Positions 8,054 to 16,387 of a DNA stretch of 49,102 nucleotides are shown one piece after another (the stretch's first letter is position 1; each line of letters opens with the position of its first letter). The position numbers were made by a program, and so were the translations under genes. The notes under the pieces were generated by a model that did not search any database, had not been told where the DNA came from, and saw nothing but the letters and a program-made list of their open reading frames with translations. The stretch comes from RSA11 sp965652565 (GTDB lineage: Bacteria; Actinomycetota; Thermoleophilia; Solirubrobacterales; 70-9), in the NCBI GenBank assembly GCA_965652565.1, contig CBFGWL010000010.1:1-49102 (forward strand). Reading direction: 5' to 3'.

Positions 8054-8788
8054 ATGGCCCGGGGCATACGCGCGATCGCACGCGGCAGGCGGGCCAAGGG
8101 CCGACCCTCGGACGGCCCGCAGGCGCTGCGTCAGCTGATCGACTCGCTCCCTGACGAGCTGCGCCGCAAGGCCCTCAGCCACTCCTCGTGGGTCGATCAC
8201 CGCGCGGACTCCTACGGGCGGCTCGCGTTTCTCGGCGACAGTGTCCTGGGGCTGGCGATCGCCGAGCACCTCTTCATGCGCTTCCCACGCGCCGACATCG
8301 GCCGGCTCACCAAGGTTCACGGCCAGGCGGTGAGCGGCCGCGCCTGCGCGCAGGTGGCCAACGAGCTGGGCCTGCCCGATCTCGTCCGCTCGGTCGAGCC
8401 CGAGCACGCCGACGGCGGAATCGGCTCCGACGCGCTGCTCGAGAGCGAGCGGGCGCTCGCCTCGATCTGCGAGGCCGTGATCGGCGCCTGCTTCCTGCAC
8501 CACGGCTTCGAGGCCACCCTGCCCGCGACGGTGGCTGCCTTCGCGGCCCAGGTGGAGCTCGCCTCGGAGACCCTGATCGACTTCAAATCGGCTCTCCAGG
8601 AGCGCCTGGCGCGCAACGGCGACCGCGTACGCTACGAGGTGACCGGCGAGGACGGTCCGCCGCACGACCGCCGTTTCGAGGTGTCCGCGAGCGTCGCCGG
8701 CGAGGTGATCGGCAAGGGCACCGGGCGCTCCAAGAAGGCGGCCGAGCAGGCCGCGGCCGCCGAGGCGCTCGACCGCCTCGGGGACTGA
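8054..8788 (+). CDS. rnc: RNase III with degenerate catalytic site
   Basis: A 244-aa protein with an RNase III domain (about residues 22-160) and a C-terminal dsRNA-binding domain (about 172-243, KKAAEQAAAAEAL). The family signature reads YGRLAFLGDSVL where NERLEFLGDSIL is expected, and ASICEAVIG where ADTVEALIG is expected. Aligned by eye to E. coli RNase III, E41 becomes Ala58 and D114 becomes Ser137, while D45 (Asp62) and E117 (Glu140) remain. Position between acpP and smc is canonical. It may be slow, altered in metal use, or mainly a dsRNA-binding protein. Confidence 0.88.
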   Translation: MARGIRAIARGRRAKGRPSDGPQALRQLIDSLPDELRRKALSHSSWVDHRADSYGRLAFLGDSVLGLAIAEHLFMRFPRADIGRLTKVHGQAVSGRACAQVANELGLPDLVRSVEPEHADGGIGSDALLESERALASICEAVIGACFLHHGFEATLPATVAAFAAQVELASETLIDFKSALQERLARNGDRVRYEVTGEDGPPHDRRFEVSASVAGEVIGKGTGRSKKAAEQAAAAEALDRLGD

Positions 8789-8840
8789 CGTCGGCCGGTC
8801 CGTCCGACCCGATCGGGAGCCTTACGGACCAACCGCGCGC

Positions 8841-11240
8841 ATGCATCTCAGCTCGATCACCATCAAGGGCTTCAAGTCCTTCTCGGAGCGCACCCGGCTG
8901 GAGTTCTCCCCGGGCGTGTCCGTGATCGTCGGCCCGAACGGCTGCGGGAAGTCGAACATCACCGACGCGGTGCTCTGGGCTCTGGGTGAGCAGAGCCCCC
9001 TGAGCGTCCGCGGCCAGTCGATGCAGGACATGATCTACGCGGGCGGCGAGGGCGTCGGGCCCAGCCGCTACGCCGAGGTCGAGGTCGTCCTCTCGGACAT
9101 CCCGCTCGACCCCGAGTCCAGCTCCGCGCTCGGCGAGTTCTCCGAGATCTCGGTTCGCCGGCGCCTCGACCGCACGGGCGAGGGCGAGTACCGGCTGAAC
9201 GGCGCCCGCTGTCGGCTCACCGACATCGTCGAGACGCTCTCCGACGCGAACCTCGGCGGCGAGATGCACTCGGTGATCAGCCAGGGGCGCGTCGAGGAGA
9301 TCGTCCACTCCAAGCCGCGGCAGCGGCGCCTGCTCGTCGAGGAGGCAGCCGGCCTCGGCAAGCACCGCAAGCGCCGCCGTCGCGCACAGCTGCGTCTGGA
9401 GCGCACCCAGGAGAACCTCGATCGCGCGCTCGACGTGGAGCGCGAGGCGCGCCGCCGCCTGCGGCCGCTCAAGCAGCAGGCCCAAGCCGCGGACATCCAC
9501 GCCCGCCTCGAGCGTGAGTCGAACGAGCTGCGCGCCCGGCTGCTTGCCGTTGAGGCGGGCGCCCACGAGGACGAGCTCGCCGCCGCCGAGGCGCGCGCCG
9601 CGGAGGCGCGCAAGCTCCGCGACGCGATCGACGCCCAGCTCGCCGAGGTCGCCAAGCGCCGCGCCGCGATCGAGGAACAGCTCGCCGAGCGCGACCGCGA
9701 GCGCACCGAGGCCTGGGGCCGGCTGAGCGGGATCCGCGCCGCGAACGAGCGGCTCGCGGCGCGCACGGACGCGTTGGCGGCGCGCCGCGCCGAGCTGCAG
9801 CGCGACCTCGAGCGCCGACGCGCCGTTCTCGGGCAGCTGGCCGCTGAGCTCGCCGCGGAGGCTGAGCGCGCCGGCGGCGATCCCGTCGACGTCGGCCTCG
9901 ACCGCGCCGCCGAGGCCACCGAGGCGGCCCGCGAGGCGCTCGCCGCGGCGAAGGAGGCGCCGAGCGAGTCCGCGAAGGCCACCGAGGTCGGCCGCGCCCG
10001 CGACTCGCTCGAGCTGGCCGCTCGCACCGCACGCCGCGTTGAGGATCTGCTTGGCCGTCGCCGCCAGGACTCGCTCGAGCGGCGGATCGCCGTCGAGAGC
10101 GAACTGCTGGCGAAGATCGCGGAGCTCTGCGAGGCCGCGGCCGACGCGCGCGACGCGACCGGCGAGCGCGCTGCGGCGCTCGAGCGGGGCATGCTCGCCA
10201 AGGGCAGCGGCGACGACGTCGCCGACGCGCTGCGCGCCTGCTCACGCGAGGAGGCCGAGATCCAGTCCCGGCTGCGCTCCGCCGGGGAGGCGGTCACCCA
10301 GGCCGAGGTGAAGGTCGCGCACCTCACCGACCGCCGCGACGAGGCGCGCGTGGAGCTGGCGCGTATCGCCAAGGCGCTGGGGCGCGAGATCGAGCCGGTC
10401 GCCGAGCCGCTCAGCGACGAGGAGCGCGAGGAGATCGAGCGTAAGCTCGAGCGCCTGGCGCGCCGCCGCGAGGCGCTGGGCCCCGTGAACCCGCTCGCCG
10501 AGCGCGAGTACGAGGAGGCGCGCAAGTACGTCGAGGAGCTCGAGGAACAGCGCGCAGACCTGGAGACGGCGCTCAAGGAGCTCCAGGGCCTGATCCGCGA
10601 GACCGACGAGAAGATCAAGGCCGCGTTCGAGGAGACCTTCGAGGCGACGCGCCAGAACTTCGAGGAGCTGATCGCCCACCTCTTCCCGGGCGGCCGGGGT
10701 CGGCTGCGCCTCGTCAACGAGCGTGGGCCGCGGCCGGTACTGGGCGGCGCCGACGCGAAGGGCGCCGACGGGAACGGCGCGGATCCGGCCGCCGCCGCGA
10801 GCGACGGCGGCTCAAGCGAAGGCGACGGCGACACCGAGGACGACGAGGAGCGGGCTCAGGACGCGGCCGGCATCGAGATCGAGGTGACGCCGGCGGGCAA
10901 GGCGATGCGCAAGCTCCAGCTGCTCTCGGGCGGCGAGAAGTCGCTCGTCGCGCTCGCGTTCGTCTTCTCGGTCTTCATGGCGCGGCCCTCGCCCTTCTAC
11001 ATCCTCGACGAGGTCGAGGCCGCCCTCGACGACGCGAACATCGACCGCTTCCTGCAGCTGGTCCGCCGCTTCTCCGATCGTGCCCAGTTCATCATCGTCA
11101 CCCACCAGAAGCGCACGATGGACGCGGCCGACGTCCTCTACGGCGTCTCGATGGGCAAGGGCGGGATCACGAAGGTGATCTCGCGCAAGATGCCGCGCTC
11201 CGAGCAGCCCGCGCTCGGCGCCGCCGAGGCTGCCGCGTAA
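8841..11240 (+). CDS. smc: Chromosome partition protein SMC, short and apparently hingeless
   Basis: The SMC heads are intact: Walker A GPNGCGKS at residues 31-38, SVISQGRVEEIV, then LLSGGEKSLVALAF (signature, about 695) and FYILDEVEAALDD (Walker B, about 720-733). The protein is only 799 aa, against the usual 1,150-1,200. From about residue 165 to 620 it is unbroken, charged, heptad-rich coil; I cannot find the roughly 150-aa globular hinge. A low-complexity acidic insert (about 635-677) interrupts the C-terminal head. It sits in the rnc-smc-ftsY order, so it is probably the main chromosomal SMC and not a RecN or SbcC. Confidence 0.9.
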   Translation: MHLSSITIKGFKSFSERTRLEFSPGVSVIVGPNGCGKSNITDAVLWALGEQSPLSVRGQSMQDMIYAGGEGVGPSRYAEVEVVLSDIPLDPESSSALGEFSEISVRRRLDRTGEGEYRLNGARCRLTDIVETLSDANLGGEMHSVISQGRVEEIVHSKPRQRRLLVEEAAGLGKHRKRRRRAQLRLERTQENLDRALDVEREARRRLRPLKQQAQAADIHARLERESNELRARLLAVEAGAHEDELAAAEARAAEARKLRDAIDAQLAEVAKRRAAIEEQLAERDRERTEAWGRLSGIRAANERLAARTDALAARRAELQRDLERRRAVLGQLAAELAAEAERAGGDPVDVGLDRAAEATEAAREALAAAKEAPSESAKATEVGRARDSLELAARTARRVEDLLGRRRQDSLERRIAVESELLAKIAELCEAAADARDATGERAAALERGMLAKGSGDDVADALRACSREEAEIQSRLRSAGEAVTQAEVKVAHLTDRRDEARVELARIAKALGREIEPVAEPLSDEEREEIERKLERLARRREALGPVNPLAEREYEEARKYVEELEEQRADLETALKELQGLIRETDEKIKAAFEETFEATRQNFEELIAHLFPGGRGRLRLVNERGPRPVLGGADAKGADGNGADPAAAASDGGSSEGDGDTEDDEERAQDAAGIEIEVTPAGKAMRKLQLLSGGEKSLVALAFVFSVFMARPSPFYILDEVEAALDDANIDRFLQLVRRFSDRAQFIIVTHQKRTMDAADVLYGVSMGKGGITKVISRKMPRSEQPALGAAEAAA

Positions 11241-11270
11241 AGCCCGTCACGCGCGCCGCGGCCCAGCCGC

Positions 11271-11276
11271 TAGCCT
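11271..11276 (+). promoter_or_regulatory. Putative -10 element of ftsY
   Basis: TAGCCT ends 9 nt before the ftsY ATG at 11286, fitting a leaderless or near-leaderless transcript. Confidence 0.45.
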
Positions 11277-11285
11277 CCGCGCGCG

Positions 11286-12296
11286 ATGGCTCGCGATTGG
11301 CAGGACGTGTTCAACTTCGGCGAGAGCGCCGGGGCGGTGGCCACGCAGGCCGCCGCCGAGGGCGGCGAGGAGGCGCCCAAGCGCGGGCGGTTCTTCCGCC
11401 GCTTGCGCGAATCGCTCGCGCGCAGCCGCGAGGCGCTCACCGCGGAGGTCAGCGCGAGCTTCTTCGACCGCCTCGACGCCGAGGCGTTCGAGCGACTCGA
11501 GGAGGCGCTCATCCTGGCCGACGTAGGCGCGCCGACCACGGCGGCCGTGGTCGGCCGGCTCGAGGCGGAGGTCGAGTCCGGCGCCGTCGCGTCCGGCGAG
11601 CCCGCGCGCCAGCGCCTGATCGAGCTGCTCGCCGAGTTCGCGACGCCCGAGGGCGACACGCGCATCGACCTGACGGCGCGCCCCGCGGTCGTGATGGTCG
11701 TCGGTGTGAACGGCACCGGCAAGACGACCACGATCGGCAAGCTCGCCCGCCTGCTCAACGAGCGCATGGGCCGCAACGTGCTCGTCGCCGCCGCGGACAC
11801 CTATCGCGCCGCGGCCATCGAGCAGCTCGAGACCTGGGCCGAGCGCGCCGGCGTCGACATCGTCCGCGGGCAGCCCGGCGGCGATCCGGGCGCCGTCGTC
11901 TTCGACGCGATCTCCGCGGCGGAGGCACGTGACGCCGACGTCGTGATCGCCGACACCGCCGGGCGTCTGCACACTCACGGAAACCTGATGGAGGAGCTCG
12001 CCAAGGTGCGGCGGGTCGCCGGCAAGAGGCTCGACGGGGCGCCGCACGAGACGCTCATCGTGATCGACGCCACCACCGGGCAGAACGGCATGCGCCAGGC
12101 GAAGGCGTTCGCGGAGGCGGTGGACGTGACCGGTGTGGTCCTCACCAAGCTCGACGGCACCGCGAAGGGCGGCATCGCGATCGCGATCGCGCACGAGCTC
12201 GGAATCCCCGTGAAGCTGATCGGGGTGGGGGAGGGCGTGGAGGATCTGCGCCCGTTCGACCCGCGCGAGTTCTGCGAAGCCTTGCTGGGCGAGTAG
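11286..12296 (+). CDS. ftsY: Signal recognition particle receptor FtsY
   Basis: The SRP receptor GTPase, which docks ribosome-nascent chain complexes at the membrane. The 336-aa product has a short acidic N-terminus, the four-helix N domain (about 35-115) and the G domain with GVNGTGKTTTIGKLA (P-loop), AADTYRAAAIEQL, ADTAGRLHTHGNLMEEL and VLTKLDGTAKGG. The C-terminal GVGEGVEDLRPFDPREF is characteristic of FtsY. It follows smc after 45 nt. Confidence 0.97.
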   Translation: MARDWQDVFNFGESAGAVATQAAAEGGEEAPKRGRFFRRLRESLARSREALTAEVSASFFDRLDAEAFERLEEALILADVGAPTTAAVVGRLEAEVESGAVASGEPARQRLIELLAEFATPEGDTRIDLTARPAVVMVVGVNGTGKTTTIGKLARLLNERMGRNVLVAAADTYRAAAIEQLETWAERAGVDIVRGQPGGDPGAVVFDAISAAEARDADVVIADTAGRLHTHGNLMEELAKVRRVAGKRLDGAPHETLIVIDATTGQNGMRQAKAFAEAVDVTGVVLTKLDGTAKGGIAIAIAHELGIPVKLIGVGEGVEDLRPFDPREFCEALLGE

Positions 12297-12390
12297 GCCT
12301 CGGCGTGGCGCGGGACGGACTCGCGGGACCGCCGTCCGCCAGCCGCCGCCCAAGCGGGGAGTGCTGGTTCTCGTCAGACGGCCCGCGCTG

Positions 12391-12396
12391 TACTTT
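12391..12396 (+). promoter_or_regulatory. Putative -10 element of the LuxR gene
   Basis: TACTTT ends 8 nt before the ATG at 12405. This spacing favours 12405 over the in-frame TTG at 12396 as the start. Confidence 0.45.
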
Positions 12397-12404
12397 TGCG
12401 GCAG

Positions 12405-15257
12405 ATGGGGCGCGCATTGGGGGCTACTCGACTGCTCGAGCGGGACGCTGAGCTTTCGCAACTCGAGGAGGCGATCGCGGCCGCCACGCAGGGTGGCGGC
12501 GGCCGGGCCATCGTCGTCGAAGGACCGCCGGGGATCGGCAAGACCGCGCTGCTCGATGCCGCCACGCGGCTCGCCGACGAGCACGGGGTGCGCGCCCTGA
12601 GCGCGCGGGGCGGTGAGTTCGAGCGCGACTTCCCGTTCGGCGTCGCCCGCCAGCTGTTCGAGCGTCCGCTCGTGAGCGCGCCCGAGCGCGACCGCGAGGC
12701 CCTGCTCGCGGGCGCCGCCTCGCACGCGGCCCTCGCCCTGGGGCTCGAGGATGGCGCCGAGCCCGCCGTCCCGCAGGGCCCGGACCTGCCGTTCACGGTC
12801 GTCCACGGGATCTACTGGCTGGTCGCCAACCTCGCCGAGCGCGAGCCGCTGCTGCTGGCCGTGGACGATCTGCACTGGTGCGACGAGCCAAGCCTGCGGG
12901 CCCTTGCGTACCTGGCGCCGCGGCTCGCCGAGCACCCGTGCCTGCTGGTCATGGGGCTGCGCACCGGCGAGCCCGACGTCTCGCCGCTCGTGAGCGGCGT
13001 GGTCGAGCACGCCCAGCCCGGGCACCTGGCGCCCGGGCCGCTCGGCGTGGACGCCGCCGCCGAGCTTCTGTCCGACGTCTTCGAGGGGGCCGCCGTGGCC
13101 CCCGAATTCGTTCAGGCGTGCCTCGAGGCCTCCGGTGGCAACCCCTACCTGCTGCGCGAGCTCGCGGTGGGAGCGAGCGCGGACGGGGTGGTGCCGGACG
13201 CGGACGGCGCGAGCGCGGTGCGCGGGGTCGCTCCGGCATCGGTGGTGCGCTCGACGCTCCTGCGTATCGGGCGCCTGCCGGCGCCGTGCGCCGATCTGGC
13301 CCGCGCGATCGCCGCGCTCGGCAGCGAGGTCGAACCGCGCCACGCGGCGGCGCTGGCCGGCGTGCCGGTGGACGAGGTCGCCGCGCCGCTCGAGGCGCTG
13401 ACCGCCGCCGGCATCCTGGCGCGCGGGCTGCCGTTGCGCTTCGCGCATCCCCTGATCCGCGAGGCGATCCACGCCGAGCTGCCCGAGGCGACGAGCGGCG
13501 ATCTGCACGCGCGCGCCGCCCGTCTGCTGCGCGAGGAGGGGGCCGACGCCGCCGCGGTCGCGCATCACCTGCTCGGCGCGACGAAGGCGGGGGACCCGCA
13601 GGCCGTCCAGACGCTTCGTGAGGCGGCGCGCGAGATGCTCGGCCGAGGCGCTCCCGAGGCCGCGTACGCCTATCTGGAGCGGGCGCTCGCCGAGCCGCCA
13701 ACCGCCGAAGACCGCGCCGCGGTGGAGTACGAGCTCGGTCTCGCCGGCTGGCTCGCCGCGCGCGATCTGCCCGCGACCCTTGCGCACCTCGAGGCCGGCG
13801 TCGAGGGCGCGGCGGATGAGGCCGAGCGGGCGGCGCGCGTGATCGCGCTGGGACGGGCGCGCGCCGGCCTGGGCGACGTCGTCGGGTCCTTCGAGCTGCT
13901 CGATGGCGCGCTCGATCGGGCGCAGGGGGCCGGCGTAGACGGGGAGGTCACCGATCAGCTCTTGGCCGAGCACGGGGCGATCGGCTTGCTTCATCCGGAG
14001 ACCCACGAGCGCGCGCGCCTGCGCCTCGCCGATCCTCCTCCGGATGGCACCGCGCGCGGCGAGCTGCTGGCGCTCGCGGTGCTCGCGACCGCGCGCGCCA
14101 ACGACGGCGTCGCGGAGGAGGCGGCGGAGCTCGCCGAGCGCGCGCTGGCGGACAACCTGCTGCTCGAGACCGAGGGCTCCGACTCGCTCGCCTTCTACGT
14201 CGCGGTGTACGTGCTGATCATGGCCGACCACCACGAGTCAGCCGCGGCGCACCTGCGCGAGGCGCATTCGATGGCCAGGCGCTCCGGGTCCGCGTTCGCG
14301 TTCGCGTCCACATCGGCGATGCGCGCGGTGCTCGCCTGGCGCCGCGGGGAGAGCGGCGCGGCGGTCGCCGAGGCACGCGCCGGGCTGGAGCCGGGCTTCG
14401 TGCACCCGTTCACCTATCCGCTGCTCTACACGTGCCTCGGCCTCGCGCTCGTCGACCGCGACGAGCTGGGCGCCGCCGAGGAGGCCGTCGCCGCCACCGG
14501 GGTCGGCCCGGATCTGCCGGAGCTGTTGCAGGTCAACACCTCCTTCTACGCGCGCGGTGAGCTGCGTATGGCGCAGGGCCGCTGGGAGGAGGCGCTCGCC
14601 GACTTCCGCGAGCTCGAGCGCCGCGACGCCCGGGTCGGCGTCATGAACCCGACGGTGCCGTGGCGGCCGGCCGCCGTCGAGGCCTGCATGCGCCTCGACC
14701 GCACCGAGGAGGCGAGCGGGCTCGCGAGCGCCGAGGAGGAGTTCGCGGCGCGCTGGGGCACGACGACCGCGCGCGGTCAGGCGCTGCGGGCGCGAGGCCT
14801 CGCGGAGGGTGCCGACGGCGTCGACGCGCTGCGCGAGGCAGCCGACGTGCTCGCCGACTCGCCGGCGCGCCGTGAGCGGGTGCTGGCCCTCTGCGACCTC
14901 GGGGAGGCGCTGCGCCGCGCTGGCGCACGCAAGGACGCCCGCGAGGCGCTCACGCAGGCCGTCGCGCTGGCCCAGGAATGCGGCCTTACCCGGCTCGCCG
15001 CCCGCGCCCATGAGGAGCTCAGGGTGGCGGGGGCGAAGCCCCGCCGGCTGCAGTTCAGTGGCGCGGACTCGCTGACCGCGGCCGAGCGCCGCGTCGCCGA
15101 GCTGGCCGCGGGCGGGATGGCCAACAAGGAGATCGCCGAGACCCTGTTCCTCTCGCCGCGCACGGTCGAGAACCACCTCTCACGCGTGTACCGCAAGCTC
15201 GACATCAACTCGCGTGCGCAGCTCGGCGGCGCGCTCGCCGCCTCGCCCAGCGAGTAA
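12405..15257 (+). CDS. Large ATPase LuxR-type transcriptional regulator (LAL/MalT-like)
   Basis: A 950-aa STAND-type regulator. An N-terminal AAA/NACHT-like ATPase has Walker A VEGPPGIGKTALL (about residue 40) and Walker B LLAVDDLHWCD (about 148). A long central TPR-like helical region follows. The C-terminal LuxR HTH reads LTAAERRVAELAAGGMANKE, then TVENHLSRVYRKLDI (about 890-945). Such proteins usually switch on genes after binding an inducer in the TPR region; the inducer is not readable. A 17-bp palindrome and a small-protein gene follow at once, possible targets. Confidence 0.93.
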   Translation: MGRALGATRLLERDAELSQLEEAIAAATQGGGGRAIVVEGPPGIGKTALLDAATRLADEHGVRALSARGGEFERDFPFGVARQLFERPLVSAPERDREALLAGAASHAALALGLEDGAEPAVPQGPDLPFTVVHGIYWLVANLAEREPLLLAVDDLHWCDEPSLRALAYLAPRLAEHPCLLVMGLRTGEPDVSPLVSGVVEHAQPGHLAPGPLGVDAAAELLSDVFEGAAVAPEFVQACLEASGGNPYLLRELAVGASADGVVPDADGASAVRGVAPASVVRSTLLRIGRLPAPCADLARAIAALGSEVEPRHAAALAGVPVDEVAAPLEALTAAGILARGLPLRFAHPLIREAIHAELPEATSGDLHARAARLLREEGADAAAVAHHLLGATKAGDPQAVQTLREAAREMLGRGAPEAAYAYLERALAEPPTAEDRAAVEYELGLAGWLAARDLPATLAHLEAGVEGAADEAERAARVIALGRARAGLGDVVGSFELLDGALDRAQGAGVDGEVTDQLLAEHGAIGLLHPETHERARLRLADPPPDGTARGELLALAVLATARANDGVAEEAAELAERALADNLLLETEGSDSLAFYVAVYVLIMADHHESAAAHLREAHSMARRSGSAFAFASTSAMRAVLAWRRGESGAAVAEARAGLEPGFVHPFTYPLLYTCLGLALVDRDELGAAEEAVAATGVGPDLPELLQVNTSFYARGELRMAQGRWEEALADFRELERRDARVGVMNPTVPWRPAAVEACMRLDRTEEASGLASAEEEFAARWGTTTARGQALRARGLAEGADGVDALREAADVLADSPARRERVLALCDLGEALRRAGARKDAREALTQAVALAQECGLTRLAARAHEELRVAGAKPRRLQFSGADSLTAAERRVAELAAGGMANKEIAETLFLSPRTVENHLSRVYRKLDINSRAQLGGALAASPSE

Positions 15258-15272
15258 CCCCCACGCAAAATT

Positions 15273-15289
15273 TGAGTGGCGACCACTCA
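15273..15289. promoter_or_regulatory. Perfect 7-3-7 palindrome, candidate operator
   Basis: TGAGTGGCGACCACTCA has two perfect 7-bp arms around a 3-bp centre, placed between the LuxR stop and the first small-protein gene. It overlaps the most upstream possible GTG (15276) of that gene, which argues for a start further in. LuxR-type HTH dimers bind such dyads, so it may be an operator, but a small RNA hairpin is equally possible. Confidence 0.45.
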
Positions 15290-15323
15290 TGAGGGGCGCG
15301 CGCGGGTGCGCGACGGTACGGCC

Positions 15324-15560
15324 GTGGCAGTCCAGCGCATCACCCTCCAGATCGAGCTCGACCCGCAGAGCTCACCGTTCACCGGCGCGATCGCGCCCGA
15401 CGGCGGGGAGCGCGTTCCATTCGTGGGCTGGCTCGGCCTGGCCGAGGTTCTGGAGAGGGTGCTGATCCAAGCGCGGGACGCCGCGAGGACGGAAGGAACG
15501 GCGGCCGAGGGGCCGTCGGCGACGATCAAAGGAGGCACGAATGACATTCGTTCGAGTTAG
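15324..15560 (+). CDS. Small conserved-looking protein of unknown function (paralog of 16076-16276)
   Basis: I do not recognise a named family. The 78-aa product (GTG 15324; in-frame GTGs at 15306 and 15276 are alternatives) contains ITLQIELDPQSSPFTGAI, then RVPFVGWLGLAEVLERVL, and a polar tail. The second small gene at 16076 shares the pattern LELD-x(4)-P-x(2)-G, a short linker, then V-x-F-x-GWL-x-LA-x(2)-L-x-R. It looks like a small alpha/beta fold. The 3' end overlaps the next start by 20 bp, so the two genes are coupled. Its position after the LuxR gene suggests a shared regulon. Confidence 0.6.
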   Translation: MAVQRITLQIELDPQSSPFTGAIAPDGGERVPFVGWLGLAEVLERVLIQARDAARTEGTAAEGPSATIKGGTNDIRSS

Positions 15561-15942
15561 TCCGCGCGCGCTTCTTGCCACGACCCTGATCGCTGCGGCT
15601 GCGCTTGCGCTCACACTGGGCGCGGTTGCGCCCAGCGCGTCGGGCGCCGGGAAGAAGAAGGCGAACGTGAAGATCACCGTCTCGGTCACGGACACCTCTC
15701 AGCCCGCGCCGGACCGCTTTTCCGGCAAGGTGAAGTCGCCCAAGGCCTTCTGCAAGCGCGAGGGGCGCAAGGTCCGGCTCTTCTTCGGAAACGAGCCCGT
15801 CAAGACCGGCGTGCTCCAGGCCGGCGGCAAGTTCTCGATCGGCCTGGCCAACCCGCACCCCAACTTCAATCCGTTCACGGTGCGCATCAAGGCCACCAAG
15901 CGGTGCAAGGCCGCGAAGAGCGAAAAGGTCTTCGCCGAGTGA
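15541..15942 (+). CDS. Small secreted protein, unknown function
   Basis: A 133-aa protein with a clear Sec signal peptide: basic start, hydrophobic stretch LLATTLIAAAALALTLGAV, and a probable cleavage near ASGAG (about residue 36). The mature part is very basic (KKKANVKITVSV) and contains two cysteines (in KAFCKREG and KRCKAAK) that could pair. It reads as a small beta-sandwich exported protein; no enzyme motif is seen. An RBS-like AAAGGAGG precedes the ATG. A strong hairpin follows the stop. Confidence 0.75.
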   Translation: MTFVRVSPRALLATTLIAAAALALTLGAVAPSASGAGKKKANVKITVSVTDTSQPAPDRFSGKVKSPKAFCKREGRKVRLFFGNEPVKTGVLQAGGKFSIGLANPHPNFNPFTVRIKATKRCKAAKSEKVFAE

Positions 15943-15952
15943 CCTGAGCGAC

Positions 15953-15984
15953 GCGGGCGGGCCGCTCGGGTGCGGCCCGCCCGC
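15953..15984 (+). terminator. Strong GC hairpin, probable terminator
   Basis: A perfect 13-bp stem (15953-15965 with 15972-15984) around a 6-nt loop lies 10 nt past the stop of the secreted-protein gene. No U-tract follows, so termination is inferred from position and stem strength. Confidence 0.6.
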
Positions 15985-16075
15985 GATGCCGTGATCTCCC
16001 GCGCGGGAAAACCCGCAGCCGCAAGACGGGTTCCACCCCGATGCGGCGCGTGCGCGCGCAAGGAACGATCTCGGT

Positions 16076-16276
16076 GTGAGTGGCAGCGAACAGCCCGAGC
16101 GGCTCGAGTTGCGCCTCGAGCTGGACCGCGGCATCGAACCGATCCGCGGCCGGATCAGCACGGAAGCTGGGACGACCGTGGAGTTCGCTGGTTGGCTCGC
16201 ACTCGCCGGCGCCCTTCAGCGCCTGGGCTCGTCGGGGGAGCCGGTCCAGGCGGCGGAGGCTCGGCGGGCCGGATAG
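16076..16276 (+). CDS. Small protein of unknown function (paralog of 15324-15560)
   Basis: A 66-aa acidic protein starting GTG 16076. The core runs RLELRLELDRGIEPIRGRI and then TVEFAGWLALAGALQRL, matching the first small protein in the same order and spacing. The ending is short and polar. The pair brackets the secreted protein gene, forming a small locus with the LuxR ATPase. No function can be assigned; a small ligand- or protein-binding module is a reasonable guess. Confidence 0.6.
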   Translation: MSGSEQPERLELRLELDRGIEPIRGRISTEAGTTVEFAGWLALAGALQRLGSSGEPVQAAEARRAG

Positions 16277-16387
16277 CGCTATTCGGCGGCGCGGACCATC
16301 GAGGGATGGATTCCGAGGGAGATGGCCCGCGCCGCCCGCCGTCCGGCGACCGCTCGCGGCGGCGCTCCGTGAGCTCTACGTAGTCGG

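Noticed and set aside
11247..14234. A 995-codon open frame on the minus strand opposite ftsY and the LuxR gene
   Set aside because: Its translation is low-complexity Arg/Ala/Gly-rich with no family motif, and the plus strand carries two clear genes. Long antisense frames are expected in very GC-rich DNA.
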